A DNA stretch of 28,762 bases, from IMG/VR virus record IMGVR_UViG_3300032523_001177, positions 1 to 28,762 of that record; one strand, given 5' to 3'. A model generated the notes under the pieces. It was not told the DNA's origin. It was given only the letters and a program-made list of their open reading frames with translations, and searched no databases. The position numbers and the translations under genes were made by a program. Numbering within the stretch: position 1 is the first letter of the stretch; the number at the start of each line of letters is the position of its first letter. Shown here in pieces: positions 1-8,100 of the stretch. Source of the DNA: a virus.

Positions 1-469
1 CCCCGGAGACGCAGGTAATGCCAGTAATCACGCTACTGGTAACACTGCGAGCGGTCCACACCCCGGCAACTTTTTCATAAACGAATTTATTCGATGTTCT
101 ATAATACCAATCACCGTTCACGCCACCAGAAGGCGCCCCCGCCCCACTGGACCACTGGGCCCGTCCCGAAATCCGCTGAAATTCGTAGACGTTCATCCCG
201 CCCGGAGTGCCACGGAGTCGCATAAAAACGATGTCGCCAACCACCGCCGCCAGCCCGTCCAGTGCATACGCTGGTTGCGCCGTCGCCGTTCCGGTGATTA
301 CTGGGAAATAAGGATCAACCCAAACATTGGAATACTCCGGGCAGGGGGTAACCGTTGTCCAGGCATGGGGCACGCCATCGCAAGGCGGCGCACCAACGAT
401 TGCACCAATTGCCGTAATTTTGGCAACAAACCATTCCGACAGAAATTCCCGTGTTCGCGGAGTCGCCAT
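1..469 (-). CDS. Tail fibre/tip-type protein, N-terminal part (runs off the left edge)
   Basis: Starts at ATG 469-467, one base after the stop of the upstream tail gene, with no clear Shine-Dalgarno sequence, so translation is probably coupled. The frame stays open to base 1, giving at least 156 residues without a stop. The early part is rich in Pro, Trp and Thr. Around residues 117-138 it contains a GDWYYRTSNKFVYEKVAGVW segment, of the kind that often precedes collagen-like or fibre domains in phage tail proteins. Its place directly after the distal tail gene supports a host-interaction or tail-tip role. The function of the missing C-terminal part cannot be judged. Confidence 0.6.
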   Translation of the reverse strand, partial: MATPRTREFLSEWFVAKITAIGAIVGAPPCDGVPHAWTTVTPCPEYSNVWVDPYFPVITGTATAQPAYALDGLAAVVGDIVFMRLRGTPGGMNVYEFQRISGRAQWSSGAGAPSGGVNGDWYYRTSNKFVYEKVAGVWTARSVTSSVITGITCVSG

Positions 470-470
470 T

Positions 471-1595
471 TTAAGGGTCGAACCTAAAAAGTTTTTTCAT
501 GTTGTAGGACCAATAAATTGGCAAACCCGTTGCGGCCTGAAAATTATTGCAAACATACAAATACTTCATCAAACCAACGTGAGGCAAACGGTTGTGGTGC
601 TCGTAGATCGCCCCCGAGATCGCCAGCCGGTTTATCGGCCCGGTCGCCTGCATTTCGGTTGGCACCGTGAATTCAGAGAAAATAAAGGAAATATCACAAT
701 ATTTATTGTTGTAGATTGATGCGTCAATCAAATCGCTTCCCGGTGGAACTCCAAAATTTATCGGGGTCGTGGGGAATGGCCCCGGATATTCGGTAATCTC
801 AATTCCCTCGAATAATAACGACCCTTGCTCAAACCCGAAAAAAGCCCCGGCTTGGCCCGCCTCCGAGTACCAATTGAGTCGCCCGGAAGCCTGCCGGATA
901 TTTATTGATGTAACCATCCGATACGGCACAAAAAACCAGGTTACAACTACCTTGGATTTCATGACTACGATTTGCGGCCCGGCCCCGGTTGTCGCCGAAG
1001 TCGCCTGCGCCAGCCCTGCGGGAAGGTCCGGCGATTGGAAAAAAAACGTCCCGTTATTGCTGGCCAAGAATTCCGCCGTTGGCGTCCGCACCATTTTTGA
1101 GAATCGCCGATATTCGCCATAATCAGAAAACATCTGCTGGAATCCTTTGGTGTCGTAATGACTCCGCCCCGCCGCAAATTGCCACGTCTGCGAGTCCGAC
1201 AAAACCAGATACGGCCTAGCCTCGAATTGCACGCTTATTTTGTATTTTTCGTAAACGGCCAAGAAGGATGGCAATTTCCGATCAACGTCGTCCTGTAAGC
1301 TTAGTGTGCTGTTCTGCGCATCGTATGCGCCCGCCGCACCGATGCCCTGTAGGCTCGTAATTTTGCTGGCGTATAACCAGTTGTATTCTGGATGCGCCAA
1401 TGGCAAAACACGGGACAAACTGCCGTTGGCGTTGATTATGGCGCTGCCTAGAATGTCGGCCAAAACGTATCCGATATTACCCCGGGAAACAATAAACTCC
1501 ATCGACGCCGAACCGCCATCGGGCCCGAAGGAAGCCTGAGACGGTGAAACCGAATCAATTCGCTCCCAATAATTCGGCAGTAGAACGCTGGCCAT
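471..1595 (-). CDS. Putative distal tail protein
   Basis: A 374-residue protein encoded immediately after the tape measure gene. The two genes overlap by one base in a TAATG junction. In siphoviruses this slot normally holds the distal tail protein or the first baseplate/tip component. The sequence is rich in beta-prone stretches, aromatic residues and Asn/Ser, with no signal peptide, membrane segment or enzymatic motif that I can see. I assign the role from gene order and composition, not from a recognised family. It could instead be another tail-tip or receptor-binding component. Confidence 0.5.
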   Translation of the reverse strand: MASVLLPNYWERIDSVSPSQASFGPDGGSASMEFIVSRGNIGYVLADILGSAIINANGSLSRVLPLAHPEYNWLYASKITSLQGIGAAGAYDAQNSTLSLQDDVDRKLPSFLAVYEKYKISVQFEARPYLVLSDSQTWQFAAGRSHYDTKGFQQMFSDYGEYRRFSKMVRTPTAEFLASNNGTFFFQSPDLPAGLAQATSATTGAGPQIVVMKSKVVVTWFFVPYRMVTSINIRQASGRLNWYSEAGQAGAFFGFEQGSLLFEGIEITEYPGPFPTTPINFGVPPGSDLIDASIYNNKYCDISFIFSEFTVPTEMQATGPINRLAISGAIYEHHNRLPHVGLMKYLYVCNNFQAATGLPIYWSYNMKKLFRFDP

Positions 1596-3196
1596 TATCG
1601 TTTGCCCGCCCCTGGTTGGTTGATTGGGAAACCACCCGCTGGCGGTGGATTCTGGCCAGCAACCAGCTTATCGATTCCCGCCACTATTTTGCCCGTATTT
1701 TCAGCCGTTTTCATTTCCGGGGTATTGGCACCAGACCCAAAAGATGCGGCCATAAGGCCTTTGCCAAGCTCTGCAAATCCCATGAACTGGGCCCCCTTGG
1801 AAGCCGCACCACGGGAAGCGTCTTGGGTGATTTCAGGAACTTTCAGGGTCTTGGCTGGGCCATCTGCTGGCATCAAGGTTTTGGCAAAATCCGACATAAT
1901 TACGGCGCCTTCCTTCATGGTTTTGCCGAACCACGAAACCACGTAAACAATAGCCTCGGCAAGGCCTTGCAGTGCCCAGACCAGATACGGGATTGCCAAC
2001 TGGAGCCCGGAAGTGAATATCAGGGCGAAGGCTTGCAGCATATCGTTTACCGCTGGCAACAGGTCGATAAAAAGCTGCAACAAAACCATCAGCACCGGAA
2101 GGATTGCGTCGATAATCGGGCCAAGGCTTTGCCCGATTGTCGCCGCTATTTGAGAAAGGCCCTTGGCAAACTGCTCAAAAATCGGGGTCAAGGTCAGCAA
2201 CACCCCGGAAAATATCCCGATGATCGGCCCCGCCAAATTCATCAAGGCTTCCGCCAGGATACCAAAAACCGGCATAAGCCCTTGAACCACCGGAACCATT
2301 GCGTCGGCAAAGGTGCGAACGATAGGAATCACCGCCGCCATAACTGGGACAAACAAACGGCCCACAACAGCGAACAAATCGGAAAACGCTAAATTTAGCT
2401 GCTCCATGATCGCAGGGTTGAGGGCTTCGACGAATTTTGACGCAATCCCGATAATGCCGGTAAACGCCCCCGCCACTCCAGCAATTGCGCCCAGCGCGCC
2501 ATCTAGCACGCCTTTAGCCGCACCGCCCACCGCACCACCCACCGCCACCGCCCCCTTGACGGCCCCACCCGCAACCATGCCGCCAACCGCCAAGGTTTTC
2601 GCCCCGGCAACCAATGCCAATGCACCAACCGCCCCGCCCAGTTTGGCCATTGCGCCGATCACCGGCAAAGCCGCCGTAGCAAACAAACCAATAGACCTCC
2701 CGGCCCCCGCCAACGCCGTAGCGAATTTGGGAAAACTTGAGACAAACCGGGTTTTAATATCGGTGCCCGCTGCGCTGAACTCGCGGCCCAAATATCGGGC
2801 AAATCCGCCAGTTGCGGCCAATGCCTTACTGGCGCTCGTCGCCGCCAACGTCACCGGCACCGATAGCCCCGTAACAAGGCCCTGACGGATGTCCGCCAGC
2901 CCTGCCATAAACTGTTTAACGGTGGTCAAATTGCCCAACGATTGCAGCAGCCCGCCCATCGCCGCCGAAGCCGGGACCAGCGTAGCCCGCAACCCGCCAA
3001 ACGCATCGGCAACCGCCCTCAGGCTTCCAAACGATGCTTGCAGGGGCCTCAAGGCCACCACGATTTCTTCAACAGCGTCGCCAACGCCCCCGGGGTTTAA
3101 CCGCCCCAACGCATCCGAGGCCAGCTTGGCCTTTGCCGCCAAGGTTGCAAAAATTTGCGCCAGGCGAAGCATCGGCGCATCAACAGCACTAGCCAC
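1595..3196 (-). CDS. Tail tape measure protein
   Basis: A 533-residue protein that would set tail length and leave the tail during DNA entry. It begins at GTG 3196-3194 behind a strong AGGAAGG element and overlaps the stop of the tail assembly chaperone extension by 8 bases. The N-terminal 100 residues are Ala/Leu-rich helix. A long Gly/Ala/Val-rich hydrophobic region follows (about residues 165-250), with more hydrophobic helices to about residue 410, and a Pro/Gly-rich polar C-terminus. This composition and the position directly after the frameshifted chaperone pair are classic for tape measure proteins. It is short for the family and predicts a short tail of several tens of nanometres. Confidence 0.85.
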   Translation of the reverse strand: MASAVDAPMLRLAQIFATLAAKAKLASDALGRLNPGGVGDAVEEIVVALRPLQASFGSLRAVADAFGGLRATLVPASAAMGGLLQSLGNLTTVKQFMAGLADIRQGLVTGLSVPVTLAATSASKALAATGGFARYLGREFSAAGTDIKTRFVSSFPKFATALAGAGRSIGLFATAALPVIGAMAKLGGAVGALALVAGAKTLAVGGMVAGGAVKGAVAVGGAVGGAAKGVLDGALGAIAGVAGAFTGIIGIASKFVEALNPAIMEQLNLAFSDLFAVVGRLFVPVMAAVIPIVRTFADAMVPVVQGLMPVFGILAEALMNLAGPIIGIFSGVLLTLTPIFEQFAKGLSQIAATIGQSLGPIIDAILPVLMVLLQLFIDLLPAVNDMLQAFALIFTSGLQLAIPYLVWALQGLAEAIVYVVSWFGKTMKEGAVIMSDFAKTLMPADGPAKTLKVPEITQDASRGAASKGAQFMGFAELGKGLMAASFGSGANTPEMKTAENTGKIVAGIDKLVAGQNPPPAGGFPINQPGAGKR

Positions 3197-3880
3197 CGTA
3201 CACCTTCCTTCGTGCTTCGTCTTCCGTCATCCCCAACGCCGTTAAAATCTCAAACGCCCGTGCCTTTGCCCCCGCAACAGTTTCAAACGCATAGGGCAAT
3301 GGCAAGGCAACCCCCTTATCGTTTCTTGGCCGATAGTAGATACCCGATACCTGCCTAGGCGTTAATTGCGCCACGTCTTCCATCCGCAGCAAATAGGGCT
3401 CGTCAACAAGCCCCGCAATCATTTGCGGCCAGTGCGGAACTATTCCACCGCCTCCACCGCCACCGGCTTTCCCTCGGGCATTGACTCCGCCACCATCGCT
3501 TCCATGATTACCTTTATTTCCTCGGCCTGCGTACTGATTAAATGCGAGGCCCGGATTTCGTCAACGCCCAGCATAAGCGAAATAAGGCAAATTGAGCCCG
3601 GCACTGATTGCAAGGCAGTGGCGCAAGAGGCCCCGCCAAACGCATATTTCCCCGCTACAATGTCGCCAGATACAACAGAAAGCGCCGTTGGGAAGTCTTC
3701 TCCTAGCAGTTCTTTTTGCCCCATTATTGATTTCAAGGCCCGGCCTTCTAGCCATTTCTCGAACTGGCCAAGCAGCGCCAGTGTCAGGGGTTTTACCTTG
3801 TGTTTGCGGCCATCCGCCGCATGAAATTCCATGCCGCCCGCATGGGTGCCAATTGTCTCGGATAAAGTTTTCAGTGCCAT
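3189..3880 (-). CDS. Tail assembly chaperone, long form made by -1 frameshift (gpGT-like)
   Basis: A predicted fusion of about 230 residues. The first 138 codons (3880-3467) are shared with the short chaperone. At GGGAAAG (3473-3467) a -1 slip moves ribosomes into the frame that continues to the stop at 3189. The new frame first encodes Ala and seven Gly, then IVPHWPQMIAG and a further 75 or so residues ending in RRKVYGG. The extension frame is open from the slip site and has an internal ATG at 3422, but that ATG has no good ribosome site. Lambda gpG/gpGT uses the same heptamer, in the same place before the tape measure gene. The function (guiding tape measure and tube assembly) is inferred from that parallel. 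Confidence 0.8.
3440..3880 (-). CDS. Tail assembly chaperone, short form (gpG-like)
   Basis: A 146-residue protein translated to the normal stop at 3440. It starts at ATG 3880 behind AGGAG. It is mostly alpha-helical, begins with a short beta segment (residues 13-30) and ends in an acidic tail. It has no signal peptide. The gene lies two genes downstream of the tail-tube gene and directly upstream of the tape measure gene, the standard position for the chaperone whose last codons carry the programmed frameshift. I do not recognise the family by sequence; the call rests on position, size and the slippery site. Confidence 0.75.
   Translation of the reverse strand: MALKTLSETIGTHAGGMEFHAADGRKHKVKPLTLALLGQFEKWLEGRALKSIMGQKELLGEDFPTALSVVSGDIVAGKYAFGGASCATALQSVPGSICLISLMLGVDEIRASHLISTQAEEIKVIMEAMVAESMPEGKPVAVEAVE
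3445..3473 (-). promoter_or_regulatory. Programmed -1 frameshift site: GGGAAAG plus G-rich tract
   Basis: On the minus strand the zero-frame codons GAG.GGA.AAG contain the heptamer G.GGA.AAG, which fits the X.XXY.YYZ rule and equals the lambda G/T slip site. Two bases later comes GGTGGCGGTGGAGGCGGTGG (3464-3445), then the zero-frame TAG at 3442-3440. The G-rich tract encodes PVAVEAVE in frame zero and a poly-Gly linker in the -1 frame. Confidence 0.82.
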
Positions 3881-3895
3881 TGGTGGTGGCTCCTA

Positions 3896-4390
3896 TTAGA
3901 CCTGGGTTAAATCAAAGTCGCCGTGAGATTCTGCCGTACAAGTCCAGCGCATATAACCGTTAACGTTCTGGGTTATCGTAAATTCAGTAACAATTGAGGG
4001 CACCGTAACCACGCCAGTATAGCCAAGCGCAACCGCATGGGTTAGCAATATTCTAACGTAATTTCCGACGTGCGGGGTGGAAGACTGGAAGGTACAAATT
4101 CCCGTCAGGGAAACCTTGCCCCGCCTAATCCCGCCGAAGGTCAATTGTTGTGGAGTGCCGAACTCCATATATCGCCGTTGGCTTCCAACCAGGTCGTCCA
4201 TTACGGGTATAAACGGGGTCAACCGGGCACCGCCCGAAGGCCACCCGGTCAATCCTCCGTAAATTGAAATATTCGTTATTTCCACCGTTGGCGCCGTAAC
4301 GGTCAACTGGTAGCTATCGCATTCAAGTTGCCGTTCAATGCCGTAAACAAGCCTTGCCACATTGCCGTATAAAGCGGGTAGCGGGTTCAT
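3896..4390 (-). CDS. Tail-associated structural protein, unknown family
   Basis: A 164-residue protein, beta-rich (many Thr, Val, Ile, Gly), with no membrane segment or catalytic motif. It lies between the putative tail-tube protein and the tail assembly chaperone, with 11- to 15-base gaps, so it belongs to the tail operon. The start MNPLPALYGN is at ATG 4390. It may be a second tube or minor tail protein. I recognise no specific family. Confidence 0.55.
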   Translation of the reverse strand: MNPLPALYGNVARLVYGIERQLECDSYQLTVTAPTVEITNISIYGGLTGWPSGGARLTPFIPVMDDLVGSQRRYMEFGTPQQLTFGGIRRGKVSLTGICTFQSSTPHVGNYVRILLTHAVALGYTGVVTVPSIVTEFTITQNVNGYMRWTCTAESHGDFDLTQV

Positions 4391-4401
4391 ATTTCACCCG
4401 C

Positions 4402-4740
4402 TTAGTAGGTGATCGAACCAGACACGTCTAGGGTAGCCTTGTCTTTCACCGCCGTTGCTGTTTTTACGCTGGTCAACAGGATCGTCTTGCTTGCGGTCGA
4501 ACCGCCGCCGACGTCGAAAATCACCGTGCCAGTTGCGCCAACCGTAGGGGCTGCGCCCGCATACGGCCCGCTGGCGCTCATTGAACCGCCAGCAATTCCG
4601 GCAATTACTTGCCGCCCGCCGCCGCTGGTAAAATTGGTCACCTCGACCTCCTCGATGGTCTGGTCAAGGCTCCAGGAATCCATCGGGTAGGCAACTCCGC
4701 CAATCGTCAAAGTGGCAAATTTGCCAGCATAATAAGGCAT
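4402..4740 (-). CDS. Putative major tail (tail tube) protein
   Basis: A 112-residue protein of the layout seen in many small phage tube proteins: a short N-terminal strand with TIGGVAYP, a W followed by an acidic EEVEVTNFTSGGGR stretch (about residues 29-43), Gly-rich loops, and Val/Thr strands to the end. Tube proteins form stacked hexameric rings around the tape measure. The position, upstream of the chaperone and tape measure genes and downstream of head-completion candidates, agrees. It is on the short side for a tube protein, so a tail-associated role other than the main tube is possible. Confidence 0.55.
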   Translation of the reverse strand: MPYYAGKFATLTIGGVAYPMDSWSLDQTIEEVEVTNFTSGGGRQVIAGIAGGSMSASGPYAGAAPTVGATGTVIFDVGGGSTASKTILLTSVKTATAVKDKATLDVSGSITY

Positions 4741-4741
4741 A

Positions 4742-5230
4742 TCAGGGCCCTCCTATAATTGTAATTTTGTACGTTAACGTCAATGCTGGCGATCCGGTAT
4801 TGGTCAATTGGACAACCTTGTGAGTCGAGTCCACTGTCTGAGAAGTCGTCTGAAGAAAACAAAATCCGCCGCCCGGGGGAAGGGTGATTGCCGGGGTTGT
4901 CCCCGAGAAAAACCAAACAAGCCCGTTGGTTGCATGAGGTTCCACCTTCAGGCTTCCGGTTGCCGTCTGCACCAGCATTGCGTAAACCCGAGTCATCGTA
5001 ATTGCTTGGCCAAGCTGGTCAGTAAACGATTGCAAATCAATCGAGACGGTGCCAGCTGAAGCAATTGTGCCGGAAGCCGCATAAACTGAATTTGCATTGC
5101 TGGCGCCAACTACCAGAGTGGCAAGCAATGAATTTGAATCAGGGCCTTGCACCGTGCTGGCAAACCCGGTGTTTGCCTTGGTTTGCTGCCACGTGGCCGC
5201 TATTGAGACTTGAGCAAGGTCTAATGCCAT
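4742..5230 (-). CDS. Beta-rich virion protein, unknown family
   Basis: A 162-residue, Ser/Thr/Ala/Val-rich protein starting MALDLAQVSI at ATG 5230. It contains alternating short strands, an ITMTRVYAMLV segment near the middle and a Gly/Pro-rich LPPGGGF turn near residue 120. The composition suggests an all-beta virion domain. It sits among tail-region genes, one base from the next gene on each side. I infer a structural role (tail or surface decoration) but cannot name it. Confidence 0.5.
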   Translation of the reverse strand: MALDLAQVSIAATWQQTKANTGFASTVQGPDSNSLLATLVVGASNANSVYAASGTIASAGTVSIDLQSFTDQLGQAITMTRVYAMLVQTATGSLKVEPHATNGLVWFFSGTTPAITLPPGGGFCFLQTTSQTVDSTHKVVQLTNTGSPALTLTYKITIIGGP

Positions 5231-5231
5231 T

Positions 5232-5609
5232 TTACACGTCCTCCAGAACGTACAAATTGAGCACGCCGCCGGGTGTTGATGTGACGGCTAAAGCGTCGCA
5301 ATTAAGCGTAATTGGGCAGGAATTCGGGAATCCGAATTGCCAAATCAACGGCTTGTTGGCGGTTAGGGTAAATGTGTCTTTTGTCACGCCCGCCAGCTTA
5401 GTAACTACGGTCATGGCTGCATCTGACCACAGGGCCATCGCTTTTACGGTGCTGGCGGTTAGCGGACAAACTACAGCGAAATTACTTGCTGCCGCTGCGA
5501 TTGTTACGGATATGTTTACCTGCCCATCGCTTGATTGAGTAGCTGAAAAATTCTGATTTGGCCCGCCGGAGTCCGAGAAATTGTAAGATACGGTATGGGT
5601 AAAAGGCAT
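5232..5609 (-). CDS. Beta-rich virion protein, unknown family
   Basis: A 125-residue protein of similar style to its downstream neighbour: Ser/Thr/Ala/Val-rich, with short strands and almost no charged residues in the core. It begins MPFTHTVSYNFSDSGG. The two adjacent genes could be diverged paralogues or two parts of one virion feature, but I see no clear residue-by-residue match. The role as a minor structural protein is inferred from context and composition. Confidence 0.5.
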   Translation of the reverse strand: MPFTHTVSYNFSDSGGPNQNFSATQSSDGQVNISVTIAAAASNFAVVCPLTASTVKAMALWSDAAMTVVTKLAGVTKDTFTLTANKPLIWQFGFPNSCPITLNCDALAVTSTPGGVLNLYVLEDV

Positions 5610-5610
5610 T

Positions 5611-6060
5611 TTATGCGCTCCGGGTTTCTGAAGACAAGAAAGAGAGCCTAAAAGTAGTTAGTTCGACGGTGCTTCTGTTCTCTACTTGGATAAATGATCC
5701 GCCTAGGCTCATTTGGGTGTCATATACGGTGCCAGCCCCGGCAAGCAATGGCTGGTAAATTGCGTTCCGTATCGTCTGGCGAAGCCCCAAATATCCTTGG
5801 GTGTCTAGTGTTTGGTCGCGGTCACCAGCTAAATAAAGGCAGATTATCGCCGGGTAGGAATAGGTAACGTGCAGGTTAAATGTTTCCTCCTCGATCACTT
5901 CGCCGCCGTCGCCAGGGGCCAGCACGATCATCGGGAAGGGGTCGCCGCCTAGCATCACCGCCCGCTTGCGTAGGGCAACCGTTGGCAATGGGTTGGCGCT
6001 AGCAACCGCTGTGGTTATGCGGGTTTTCAGGGCGCTTAGAATATCGTAGTAAGCTGACAT
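5611..6060 (-). CDS. Putative tail completion (tail terminator-like) protein
   Basis: A 149-residue protein with a short N-terminal helix (YYDILSALKTRIT), a middle strand region with FNLHVTYSYPAIICLYL, a helix around LGLRQTIRNAI, and C-terminal strands ending in FRLSFLSS. This helix-strand order and size are like tail terminator proteins that cap the tail at the neck. Gene order (after head-completion candidates, before tail genes) agrees. It overlaps the upstream gene by one base. The family call is tentative. Confidence 0.5.
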   Translation of the reverse strand: MSAYYDILSALKTRITTAVASANPLPTVALRKRAVMLGGDPFPMIVLAPGDGGEVIEEETFNLHVTYSYPAIICLYLAGDRDQTLDTQGYLGLRQTIRNAIYQPLLAGAGTVYDTQMSLGGSFIQVENRSTVELTTFRLSFLSSETRSA

Positions 6061-6434
6061 TATCCAAGCCCCGGAAGGTCAACGTCTTGAACCACCGTGC
6101 CCGCCTGGGCCTCACATTCAACCATGTATTTTTCGCCCCACACGTCAAGGTTGACGGAGGACGCAAACCACCTTACCCCTCGAGGGTCGGTGATTCGGCA
6201 ATTTAGTTGCGGGACAAAAACGGGGGAAGAAGAGTTTAAGTTTTTCCGCCAGACGTGCCAGGTGCAAAAAGTCCGATATGCTAGGGTGCCATCGCCCGAG
6301 TCGGATAAAACTGAGTCAATTCCCTGCTGAAGCGCATGACTGGCGGGCTTCTGCTCACCGTCCGGGTTGCGTATGATGATTGGTTGGGTGTTGTCGAATA
6401 CTTCGTAGTCGTTTGAGACGTCAATTGTGGGCAT
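6060..6434 (-). CDS. Putative head-tail joining protein
   Basis: A 124-residue protein starting MPTIDVSNDYEVF. Mixed beta structure is likely, with several Trp and Cys residues and a C-terminal part that reads as strands (VRWFASSVNLDVWGEKYMVECEA split by turns). It is encoded between the small genes after the major capsid gene and the tail terminator candidate, the usual location of head-closure or joining proteins. I do not recognise it by sequence. Confidence 0.45.
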   Translation of the reverse strand: MPTIDVSNDYEVFDNTQPIIIRNPDGEQKPASHALQQGIDSVLSDSGDGTLAYRTFCTWHVWRKNLNSSSPVFVPQLNCRITDPRGVRWFASSVNLDVWGEKYMVECEAQAGTVVQDVDLPGLG

Positions 6435-6444
6435 GTTTCAACCA

Positions 6445-6663
6445 TCAATAGATTTGTGAACGAATTTCGACGGGCCCCAAAATCTGGGCCATTCTGTTAA
6501 GCTCGCCAACTTGGCGAAGCAAGGCCTCTCGCCATTCGCCCCGGGAAACCGATTGCCCACCCACGGAATAACTGGGCTGCGGAGAGACACTATCGGCGGT
6601 TAATGCCGATAGTAGATTACTCCGTTGGGTGGAAACCGCCAGAATGTCATCGGCAAGGGCCAT
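6445..6663 (-). CDS. Small virion-region protein, unknown
   Basis: A 72-residue protein, starting MALADDILAVSTQRSNLL. It is helical at both ends with a short Ser/Gly-rich middle (SYSVGGQSVSRGEWREALLR). It has no membrane segment. Small helical proteins in this place in siphovirus genomes are often neck or connector components, but nothing here proves that. It is 3 bases from the upstream gene and 10 from the downstream one. Confidence 0.5.
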   Translation of the reverse strand: MALADDILAVSTQRSNLLSALTADSVSPQPSYSVGGQSVSRGEWREALLRQVGELNRMAQILGPVEIRSQIY

Positions 6664-6666
6664 AGG

Positions 6667-6903
6667 TTAGCTCACCCGGTAGGTGTGTTCGGTGCTGCGG
6701 ATTCCTAGAGTTGCGTTGTAAATTGCGATTGCCTCGCCTTGGCTGCTGGCCTCAATTTGCATATCGGGGAGGTGGGAAAGCCCGATTGTCCAGGTTTTCG
6801 CCTGCGCTGGCAAAAACGGCTGGGTACCAGCGGGTTCCGCCGGTGCCAACCCTGAGGCTAGCACCGGCTTGAACTCTACGGCTTGGTGGGGTTTTTTGGC
6901 CAT
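6667..6903 (-). CDS. Small protein after the capsid gene, unknown
   Basis: A 78-residue protein whose ATG shares its first base with the stop of the major capsid gene (TAATG), so the two are translationally coupled. The first half is Pro/Ala-rich and probably flexible. The second half contains a short beta-alpha unit (WTIGLSHLPDMQIEA, then SQGEAIAIYNATLGI). I recognise no family. Confidence 0.5.
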   Translation of the reverse strand: MAKKPHQAVEFKPVLASGLAPAEPAGTQPFLPAQAKTWTIGLSHLPDMQIEASSQGEAIAIYNATLGIRSTEHTYRVS

Positions 6904-8075
6904 TATTCGCTTCCGAGTACAACAAACCTAGGATCGCGAACGCCTGCGACACCCATCCAGGACGCCTTGACGGCCAAGGCAATATCCTGGTTGAACTCCA
7001 TCGGGTTCAACGGTGGGGCCTCAACGATTGTCAGGGGCTTGGCCTCGCGCCAAACGAAAGCCTTCTGGAAATCGCCTAGGTAAACCCGGATATTGCTGTT
7101 TGCAGCTGATACGCCGGAGTCAGTAAGGGCCTTGAGTGCGTGGGGACTGGTCAAGATTTGGTAATCTCGATCTAGCGGGTTGTCGCTCACGTTTTGGATC
7201 GGCCCGCCACTGGTGGCGTAACCCGGCTGGGTTCTGCGTACCTCGGTGGCGTTGACGATTGAACGGGTGGCATATTTCTGGGCTGGCGTCACCAGAATAT
7301 TCTTGGGCTCGATCAGAATCGGGTAGCCTGTTATCGGGTCGGTCATGTTCACAAACAACTGCTCGAGGCTGTTGATGGATGTCCAGTCAGTCAGGCTGAA
7401 GGTGGCGACCTTGTTTACCCAGCTGCCACCGCTGGCAACATAGGTGTTGTAGCTGGTGCCGTTCCAGCTGTGGTTGTTGGTGATGCCAAGGGCCACCTGC
7501 AAGATCTTGTATTCACGTGTTAGGGCAAGGTACTGGCCCACGCTCCTAGCGGAGTCCAAGATCTGGCTGGTTAGGTCGCTGAAGATTGCCTCCATCGAAA
7601 CAGCACAAATCCGCCCGTGTTTTTCAACGCCCGGGTAGGTGATATACTGCCCGGCAAACTGGGTTTGGGGATAGGGTTCGCCTTCCTCCAGTTTTTCGCC
7701 AACGTCACGAACGTCGGAAAGATAAGGCACCTTCTGAGTGCCCAGGTTGCCGTTGGTCACCGGAATTGTAGTGCAAAGGCTGTCACCGATAAACGATGCC
7801 AATTTGTACTTTTCCTTGATTTCGTTTACCAGCAGCTGGCCAGTAATTGCCGTAAAAAGCGATGCCGAAACGCTGTCGGCGGACTCCTGCACTCGGCCCA
7901 TTCGGTTTTCCAAAACGGAATCCCAATTAGAGCCAATGAAGGTTTCCGCCATCCGCCTAATAGACAGTTCGCCGGGGCGAATTTTCTTTGCCGCAAAGGC
8001 ATCCGCCAAGGTGCTTACGGTGGCGTTCACCCCGTTGGATTCGCAAATTCGCCTTAAATTCCGTTCAATGCTCAT
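6903..8075 (-). CDS. Major capsid protein
   Basis: A 390-residue protein that forms the head shell. ATG 8075 follows an AAAGGAGG element. The sequence has features of HK97-fold capsid proteins of the unprocessed or lightly processed type: a helical N-terminal arm, a variable EKLEEGEPYPQTQFAGQY loop (about residues 129-146), a spine-helix-like region with several Arg/Glu, and a C-terminal domain with ILVTPAQKYATRSIVNATEVRR (in two parts) and the ending AVKASWMGVAGVRDPRFVVLGS. The place after a protease/scaffold gene and a decoration-like gene, and the size, strongly support the call. Confidence 0.85.
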   Translation of the reverse strand: MSIERNLRRICESNGVNATVSTLADAFAAKKIRPGELSIRRMAETFIGSNWDSVLENRMGRVQESADSVSASLFTAITGQLLVNEIKEKYKLASFIGDSLCTTIPVTNGNLGTQKVPYLSDVRDVGEKLEEGEPYPQTQFAGQYITYPGVEKHGRICAVSMEAIFSDLTSQILDSARSVGQYLALTREYKILQVALGITNNHSWNGTSYNTYVASGGSWVNKVATFSLTDWTSINSLEQLFVNMTDPITGYPILIEPKNILVTPAQKYATRSIVNATEVRRTQPGYATSGGPIQNVSDNPLDRDYQILTSPHALKALTDSGVSAANSNIRVYLGDFQKAFVWREAKPLTIVEAPPLNPMEFNQDIALAVKASWMGVAGVRDPRFVVLGSE

Positions 8076-8100
8076 TGTAAAAGACCTCCTTTGGGGTAGA

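Noticed and set aside
1544-2392. Long plus-strand open frame (282 codons) opposite the tape measure gene
   Set aside because: It is antisense to a well-supported gene, has a biased His/Arg/Asn composition typical of shadows and no ribosome site or family match.
3189-3422. Separate 77-residue gene starting at ATG 3422
   Set aside because: No good ribosome site precedes this ATG, and the same frame is open back to the GGGAAAG slip site, which explains it better as the -1 extension.
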